Position numbers and translations under genes: made by a program. DNA of 64,000 bases, from contig NZ_JAHGAW010000004.1 of assembly GCF_018603885.1 (NCBI RefSeq), forward strand, positions 186,001-250,000, written 5' to 3'. The stretch is from Sphingobium nicotianae. GTDB lineage: Bacteria > Pseudomonadota > Alphaproteobacteria > Sphingomonadales > Sphingomonadaceae. This document shows positions 59,720 through 64,000 of this stretch, in pieces; within the stretch, counting starts at the first letter, position 1; each line of letters begins with the position of its first letter. Below the pieces are notes generated by a model. It saw only the letters and a list, made by a program, of their open reading frames with translations. It was not told where the DNA came from and made no database searches.

Positions 59720-60688
59720 GTGCACGATCTGGGCCCCGGGCTGATCTGGGGCCTCGACTTCGGCGCGCAGGGCGCGGTTCCGGTCCAGCAATGCGACAGC
59801 CCCCAGGCGGGGCCGTTCCGCTGGCTGCATCTCAATCTCGCCGATCAGGGCACGCGGCGCTGGATAGAGGAAGCGGCGATGCTGCCCCCGACAGTGCGCG
59901 AGCTTTTGTTGTCCGCAGAATCCCATCAGCGCGCGCTGGTGGATGGCGACACGGTCGGCTGCGTGCTGCATGATTTCGAGCGCGACTTCGATGTCACCGA
60001 TACCGCCCGCGTCGGCACGATGCGGCTGGCGCTGACGCCCTCGCTGATGCTGACGACGCGGCTCCATCCGCTGCGCTCGGCCGACATCGCGCGCAACCGG
60101 CTGTCGCGCGGCGTTGCCGCCACCGGCCCGGCGCAGGCGCTCGACCTGCTGGTCAGCGCGATCACGGAGAATATCGCCGACATCAGCCGGAAGCTAAGCG
60201 CCGACGTGCAGGAGGCCGAGGATGCGTTTCTCGACGGGCATCATCCGCCCGCGCCGCGCGACCTGATCGCGATCCGGCGGCGGCTGGCGCAGATCCATCG
60301 GCTGCTCTCGGGCATGCGCGTCGTCTTCCACCGGCTGGAGCAGGACGAGGATCTGCCCGAGCCGCTGCTGCCGACCGTCGAGAAGCTGGCGCAGAGCCTG
60401 CAGTCGATCGATGCGGACATCTTGAGCGTGCAGGGTCAGCTGCGACTGCTGCGCGAGGATCTCGACGATCAGGCGGCGCAGCGCACCAACCAGAATCTCT
60501 ACATGCTCTCGATCGTCACCGCGCTGATGCTGCCGGCGACGCTCGTCACCGGCATCTTCGGGATGAACACGGGCGGGCTGCCGTTCATCGACACGCCCCA
60601 CGGCACCCTCGTCGCCACGGGGATCGCTGCGACGGCGGCGGGCGCGACTTACTGGCTGCTGCGCTGGATGGGCTTCATGCGACGCTGA
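59720..60688 (+). CDS. CorA-family transporter, ZntB-like
   Basis: A 322-residue inner-membrane divalent-cation transporter. The N-terminal 250 residues form the cytoplasmic funnel with long helices (DVQEAEDAFLDGHHPPAPRDLIAIRRRL). Two transmembrane helices close the protein, and the GMN motif is in VTGIFGMNTGGLPF. This ZntB-like subgroup moves zinc or other divalent ions; magnesium cannot be excluded. The start is a GTG at 59720 about 56 bases after pitA. It ends in an 11-G tract and a palindromic repeat. Confidence 0.9.
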   Translation: MHDLGPGLIWGLDFGAQGAVPVQQCDSPQAGPFRWLHLNLADQGTRRWIEEAAMLPPTVRELLLSAESHQRALVDGDTVGCVLHDFERDFDVTDTARVGTMRLALTPSLMLTTRLHPLRSADIARNRLSRGVAATGPAQALDLLVSAITENIADISRKLSADVQEAEDAFLDGHHPPAPRDLIAIRRRLAQIHRLLSGMRVVFHRLEQDEDLPEPLLPTVEKLAQSLQSIDADILSVQGQLRLLREDLDDQAAQRTNQNLYMLSIVTALMLPATLVTGIFGMNTGGLPFIDTPHGTLVATGIAATAAGATYWLLRWMGFMRR

Positions 60689-60699
60689 GGGGGGGGGGG
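60689..60699 (+). repeat. homopolymeric G tract
   Basis: Eleven consecutive G residues directly after the TGA stop of the ZntB-like gene. It lies outside the coding frame. It may be an unstable tract or a sequencing-length artefact. Confidence 0.85.
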
Positions 60700-60723
60700 C
60701 TTGGCGGTGTGGTCAACACATTC

Positions 60724-60807
60724 TCGTCATTCCTGCGAACGCGGGAATCCAAGAGTGCATGAGGCATTCGGCTGGGGCCTGGATTCCCGCGTTCGCAGGA
60801 ATGACGA
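60724..60807. repeat. sphingomonad-type palindromic repeat
   Basis: Arms at 60724-60751 and 60780-60807 are perfect reverse complements over 28 bases (TCGTCATTCCTGCGAACGCG opens the left arm), with a 28-base loop. The sequence is of the widespread REP/MITE-like type found between convergent genes in sphingomonads. It sits between the ZntB-like gene and the dehydrogenase gene and could act as bidirectional terminator. Confidence 0.9.
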
Positions 60808-60851
60808 CGGAGATGGTGGGAGAGCGGTGGTTGACCAGAGGAGTGGCCTGA

Positions 60852-61838
60852 TCAATCCCAGCTCATCACGATCTTGCCGATTGCCGTCCCCGCTTCCAGT
60901 GCTTCGTGGCCGGCGCGCAGAGCGTCCACCGTGGCCGGGTGCGTCCGCGTCCGCGTGGTGCGGATCTTGCCGGCATCGACCAGCCCCCCGAGCTTCGCCA
61001 GCATCGCGCCCTGCTCTTCCGGGTGGAAGCCGAACATCGCCTTGGCGAACATATATTCCCAATGCACGGTCAGCGCCTTCTGCTTGAAGGGCTTCATGTC
61101 CATCGTCGCCGGCTCGTCGATCACCATGAGATGGCCGAAGGGGCGCAGCAGGCCGGGGACGGCATCCCAATAGTCGCCGGTATTGGTCGTGATGAAGATG
61201 GCGTGGAGGCCGCCGACGCCGAGCGTCTCCAGCTCCGCCGCGACATTGCGGCCGATGACATGATCGGCGCCCATGTCCTTGCTCCAGGCGATCGTCTCGG
61301 GGCGCGAGGCGGTGGCGATGACGGTGGCGGGCGTCAGCGCCTTGAGGAGCTGGATGGCGAGCGAACCGACGCCGCCCGCCCCGCCGATGATCAGCACCCG
61401 GCTGTCGGCCGTATAAGTGATCCCCCGCTCGAGCATCGCCTCATGCGCGGTGAGAGCGGTGAGGGGTAGTGCGGCGGCATCGGCGAAGTCGAGACTGGCC
61501 GGCTTGTGCGCGACGATGCGGTGGTTGACCGCCTGCAGCGTCGCATAGCTGCCGGCCCGGCCGACATCGCCGGCATAATAGACGGCGTCGCCCGGCTTGA
61601 AGCCGCTTACATCCGCGCCGACCGCCTCGACCACGCCGGCCGCATCCCAGCCCAGGATGACGGGCGCGTCCGCGCTGCTGCTGCGGGTCTTGCGGATCTT
61701 GGTGTCGACCGGATTGAGGGCGAATGCCTTGACCGCGACCAGCAGGTCGTTGGGGCCGGGCACCGGATCGGGCAGGTCGCGCAGGGTGAGCGCGAAATCC
61801 GCAACGCCATGCGCCGCGTCATATGCGAATGCCTTCAT
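60852..61838 (-). CDS. zinc-type alcohol dehydrogenase / quinone oxidoreductase-like protein
   Basis: A 328-residue MDR-superfamily NADPH oxidoreductase. DPVPGPNDLLVAVKAFALNPVDTKIRK is the N-terminal GroES-like domain and VLIIGGAGGVGSLAIQLLKAL the NADPH fold near residue 152. The classical zinc cysteines are absent, which favours the quinone oxidoreductase (zinc-binding alcohol dehydrogenase family ZADH2-like) group. GGGAG precedes the ATG at 61838. It converges on the palindromic repeat. The function could be reduction of a quinone or enone. Confidence 0.88.
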   Translation of the reverse strand: MKAFAYDAAHGVADFALTLRDLPDPVPGPNDLLVAVKAFALNPVDTKIRKTRSSSADAPVILGWDAAGVVEAVGADVSGFKPGDAVYYAGDVGRAGSYATLQAVNHRIVAHKPASLDFADAAALPLTALTAHEAMLERGITYTADSRVLIIGGAGGVGSLAIQLLKALTPATVIATASRPETIAWSKDMGADHVIGRNVAAELETLGVGGLHAIFITTNTGDYWDAVPGLLRPFGHLMVIDEPATMDMKPFKQKALTVHWEYMFAKAMFGFHPEEQGAMLAKLGGLVDAGKIRTTRTRTHPATVDALRAGHEALEAGTAIGKIVMSWD

Positions 61839-62004
61839 GCCGGCCGACTCCCTCTGCCCGTTGTGATGCTGGACGCCACTAGCGCAGCGCGCGCGAGGAG
61901 GACAGCGCGCCGACGGCAAAAGCTTTTGACGGGGGCTGCCCTCATCTTGTTTTCCGGGTGCGCGACGCCACATCGCGCCAGCAAACGCGTTTCGGAGACA
62001 TGTC

Positions 62005-62385
62005 ATGACCGACCGCCCCAAGCTCATCCCCGGCCCGGATCATCCGATCACGATTGAGCCGGCCGGCGCGCGGGTCCGCGTCATCGTCGGTGGACGGACG
62101 GTCGTCGATACCGATCGCGCGCTCGCGCTGCGGGAAGCGAGCTATCCGCCGGTCTTCTACGTGCCGCGCGAGGATGCCGACATGAGCCTGCTCAGCCGGA
62201 CCGACCACGCGACCTATTGTCCCTACAAGGGCGAGGCCAGCTATTACAGCATCCCGGCCGGCGGCGATCGCTCGGCGAACGCGGCCTGGTCCTACGAAGC
62301 GCCCTATGAGGCGGTCGCTTCGATCCGCGATCATCTCGCTTTCTACCCCGACCGCGTCGACGCCATCGAGACGGCGACAGGCTGA
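62005..62385 (+). CDS. DUF427 domain-containing protein
   Basis: A 126-residue protein with one DUF427 domain: [22 protein letters not shown], the conserved [16 protein letters not shown], then [21 protein letters not shown] text (here [15 protein letters not shown]) and [10 protein letters not shown] with YPDRVDAIE. The family has a compact beta fold; its function is unknown. Standard length. It lies between the dehydrogenase and the TetR gene, 61 bases before the latter. Confidence 0.9.
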   Translation: MTDRPKLIPGPDHPITIEPAGARVRVIVGGRTVVDTDRALALREASYPPVFYVPREDADMSLLSRTDHATYCPYKGEASYYSIPAGGDRSANAAWSYEAPYEAVASIRDHLAFYPDRVDAIETATG

Positions 62386-62433
62386 TTGCAATATTCGCAA
62401 CAGGGGACTCGACGTCGGCCGCAAGACACATTA

Positions 62434-62448
62434 TATACCGGTCGATAT
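62434..62448. promoter_or_regulatory. candidate TetR operator 1
   Basis: TATACCGGTCGATAT, overlapping the start codon of the TetR gene at 62447. It is the first of three sites sharing the pattern ATACCRRTCRRTAT, and its position suggests autorepression. Confidence 0.6.
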
Positions 62449-63049
62449 GGAAGCAGTCGCAATCAGAGGTAGACCCCGTGAGTTCGACGTCGACGACGCG
62501 TTGGCGGCGGCTTTGCGTGTTTTCTGGAGCCGTGGTTATGAGGGCGCGTCCCTCAGTGACCTGACCGAGGCAATGGGTATCACCCGCCCGAGTCTCTATG
62601 CCGCGTTCGGCAACAAGGAAGCCCTGTTCCGCCAGGCGCTGGACCTTTACGAGCGCGAGAAGCAGAATTTTTTCCGCCCCGCGCTGGAGCAGCCGACCGG
62701 CAAGACGGTCGCCGAGCGCATGATGAAGGGTGCAATCGACAATTATGCCGACGATTGCGGCCCGCGCGGCTGTCTGGGCGTGATCACATCGACCGCCTGC
62801 GGCACCGAGGCCGAGTGCATCCGTCAGGAAGTGCTCGAACGCGGTCGCAAGGTGCGCGAGCTCGTCGTGACCCGTATGGCGCAGGCTGTGGCGGACGGCG
62901 ACTTCTTCACGCCGGTCGATCCGGAGGCGATCACCAGCTATCTGCTGGCGGTGCTGCAGGGCATGGCCGTGCAGGCTGGCGCGGGCGCCACGCGCGAGGA
63001 GCTGCAGCGGGTTGTCGAGACGACACTCGCCGTATGGCCGGGGCGTTAG
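62447..63049 (+). CDS. TetR/AcrR family regulator
   Basis: A 200-residue repressor. The DNA-binding domain is residues 8-65 ([20 protein letters not shown], then [28 protein letters not shown]). The rest is helical with two cysteines in [10 protein letters not shown]. It is followed, after 312 bases with two matching operators, by a small protein and an RND adaptor, so it probably represses that efflux operon and itself. The group with C-terminal DCGPRGC is common beside MexE/MuxA-like pumps in sphingomonads. Confidence 0.92.
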   Translation: MEAVAIRGRPREFDVDDALAAALRVFWSRGYEGASLSDLTEAMGITRPSLYAAFGNKEALFRQALDLYEREKQNFFRPALEQPTGKTVAERMMKGAIDNYADDCGPRGCLGVITSTACGTEAECIRQEVLERGRKVRELVVTRMAQAVADGDFFTPVDPEAITSYLLAVLQGMAVQAGAGATREELQRVVETTLAVWPGR

Positions 63050-63078
63050 ATCGCATTTTTGCTGCGTCGCAGGAAAAA

Positions 63079-63093
63079 ATATCGATCGGTATG
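63079..63093. promoter_or_regulatory. candidate TetR operator 2
   Basis: ATATCGATCGGTATG on the plus strand; its complement CATACCGATCGATAT matches operator 1 at 13 of 15 bases. Confidence 0.6.
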
Positions 63094-63125
63094 AAATAAT
63101 CCTTGACGATAAGCTGCTCGATTAA

Positions 63126-63141
63126 TATACCAGTCAGTATA
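63126..63141. promoter_or_regulatory. candidate TetR operator 3
   Basis: TATACCAGTCAGTATA, palindromic in its outer five bases and matching the pattern of operators 1 and 2. It lies 221 bases before the small protein gene at 63362. Confidence 0.6.
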
Positions 63142-63361
63142 GAACGGGTCGGGAGGCGACGCGGTCCGGATCGGTAAGCGGCTGTCTCCCGTTCCCCATC
63201 TGTAAAACTTTGAGGCAATGACCGCCCGGTGGAGCTGCATTCGCGCACCCTCCTTCCGGGGAAATCCTCTGTGTGTCGCGTGACGTTCGCCGGAGAGCCA
63301 AGGCTTTTCCGGGATAGAGCCGTCTTACCTGCGTAACACAGATGAACGACGGAGGACAAAG

Positions 63362-63760
63362 ATGATGGCGTATCTCAACGTTTCCGAGCAAGCGGATGGC
63401 CTGTTCGTCAATCCTTTCCCGCCCGCGCGCGCCATCGCCGGTCAACCCACCGAGCTGACCCAGCGCGAGTGGACCGTCGCCTGGCTGGCCCGTGAGGACG
63501 GCCTCAATTCGATCCGCGAGGAAGGGCCGGTACGCCGCTTCGTCCGCCAGCTCTTCGGCGTCGAGCGGAAGAACCCGCTGTCGGACAGCCGGCTGGAGGC
63601 GCTGCGCCGCATCGCCGTACTGAGCTGGCGTTATGGCTACAATGTCGCGCCCTCGGAGATCGTCCATTTCCTCTCGGCCGGCTGGTCGGAACGTCAATAT
63701 GAAACGCTGCTCACCCGCATCCGCGCGGAGAGCCAGCTCCTTCGTGGAAGGATGGCATAA
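63362..63760 (+). CDS. small conserved protein at head of an RND operon
   Basis: A 132-residue soluble protein. The N-terminal 45 residues contain hydrophobic-aromatic patches, and the rest is helical with WRYGYNVAPSEIVHFLSAGWSERQYETLL near the end, possibly a nucleic-acid- or protein-binding helical domain. No domain is recognised. It follows a strong GGAGGACAAAG site and precedes the RND adaptor by two bases, so it is the first gene of the operon. The TetR operators upstream suggest co-regulation. Confidence 0.7.
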   Translation: MMAYLNVSEQADGLFVNPFPPARAIAGQPTELTQREWTVAWLAREDGLNSIREEGPVRRFVRQLFGVERKNPLSDSRLEALRRIAVLSWRYGYNVAPSEIVHFLSAGWSERQYETLLTRIRAESQLLRGRMA

Positions 63761-63762
63761 TC

Positions 63763-64000
63763 ATGAACATGCATACCAATCTTGAGGGCGCCGCCGACGA
63801 GACGGTCGCGCAGCCGGCTGCGCGAGGCGGCCGCCTGCGTCGCGCCGCCTGGGTCGCCCTGCCGCTCGTCGCCATTGCCGGCGTCTATGCCTTCACCCAG
63901 CGCAGCGCGCCTGCGGTGGCGGCGCTGGGCCTGCCGACCGTGACTGTCTCGACGCCGCTGGAGCGTCAGGTCACCGAGTGGGACGACTATATCGGCCGCT
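63763..64000 (+). CDS. RND efflux periplasmic adaptor, N-terminal part
   Basis: The first 79 residues of a membrane fusion protein, cut by the window end. After a cytoplasmic head the membrane anchor is about residues 29-45 (AWVALPLVAIAGVYAFT), followed by the start of the barrel-sandwich domain (LPTVTVSTPLERQVTEWDDY), of the MexE/MuxA-like sort. It is coupled to the small gene before it. With the TetR regulator and three operators it forms a second efflux locus. Confidence 0.88.
   Translation, partial: MNMHTNLEGAADETVAQPAARGGRLRRAAWVALPLVAIAGVYAFTQRSAPAVAALGLPTVTVSTPLERQVTEWDDYIGR

Larger units (their letters stand above)
63050..63361. other. regulatory region between TetR gene and RND operon
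   Basis: 312 bases without a gene. The left half carries two TetR-type operators (63079-63093 and 63126-63141). The rest is leader sequence with a purine-rich GACGGAGGACAAAG before the ATG at 63362. Confidence 0.6.

Noticed and set aside
60689..60699. G tract as phase-variation switch of the ZntB-like gene
   Set aside because: It lies after the stop codon, so length changes would not alter the protein.
1..64000. CRISPR arrays, rRNA genes, complete insertion sequences
   Set aside because: No regularly spaced repeats, rRNA segments or transposase genes were seen.

Overview
The window is GC-rich alphaproteobacterial DNA, most likely from a sphingomonad (Sphingomonadaceae). Three full TonB-dependent receptors, HAE1-type RND efflux, catabolic clusters, promoters matching the alphaproteobacterial general-stress sigma factor EcfG (GGAAC-N16/17-cGTT) and a divergently repeated 28-bp palindromic element all fit that group. 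Both ends are cut: a TauE/SafE permease is open on the left and an RND adaptor on the right. There is one tRNA gene, and no rRNA or CRISPR array.

Layout. 0-5 kb: permease tail, flavin reductase, a cytochrome b plus molybdopterin oxidoreductase pair (1104-2635), then an MFS transporter and an intradiol ring-cleavage dioxygenase (2882-4988). 5-20.4 kb: a stress block holding small conserved proteins, an ATP-dependent DNA ligase, GH130/SDR, a TolA-like coiled coil, a cation exporter, catalase KatE with a PfpI-like tail, a Crp/Fnr regulator, a phasin-like protein, hemerythrin, a 747-residue toroid-like protein, a PAS-HWE kinase, and a DUF1989/YcgG pair. Six promoters of EcfG type sit in front of genes here, so much of the block looks like one dispersed regulon.

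20.6-25.9 kb: a TonB receptor, hydrolase and MFS operon facing a TetR regulator across an 18-bp palindrome. 26-33.6 kb: a complete tripartite RND pump (OMF, RND, MFP) divergent from an AdeRS-like two-component system. 33.8-48.1 kb: a catabolic island with a LysR regulator, TonB receptor, GabT, GabD and a GABA-type permease, followed by three paralogous secreted amidohydrolases, a decayed fourth copy, a small HTH protein and a GNAT acetyltransferase. The likely logic is outer-membrane import, periplasmic deacylation or ring opening, inner-membrane uptake, then transamination and oxidation toward succinate.

48.4-51.3 kb: a small integrative element (P4-type integrase, AlpA-like regulator, two uncharacterised genes) abutting the 3' end of tRNA-Leu(CAG). 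51.4-54.1 kb: an MFS transporter and a tartrate/D-malate dehydrogenase. 54.3-59.7 kb: TonB receptor, glycerophosphodiesterase and PiT phosphate transporter, apparently a phosphodiester-scavenging module. 59.7-62.4 kb: a CorA/ZntB-like transporter, an 11-G tract, a perfect palindromic repeat, a quinone-oxidoreductase-like dehydrogenase and a DUF427 protein. 62.4-64 kb: a TetR regulator with three matching operators upstream of a small conserved protein and an RND adaptor.
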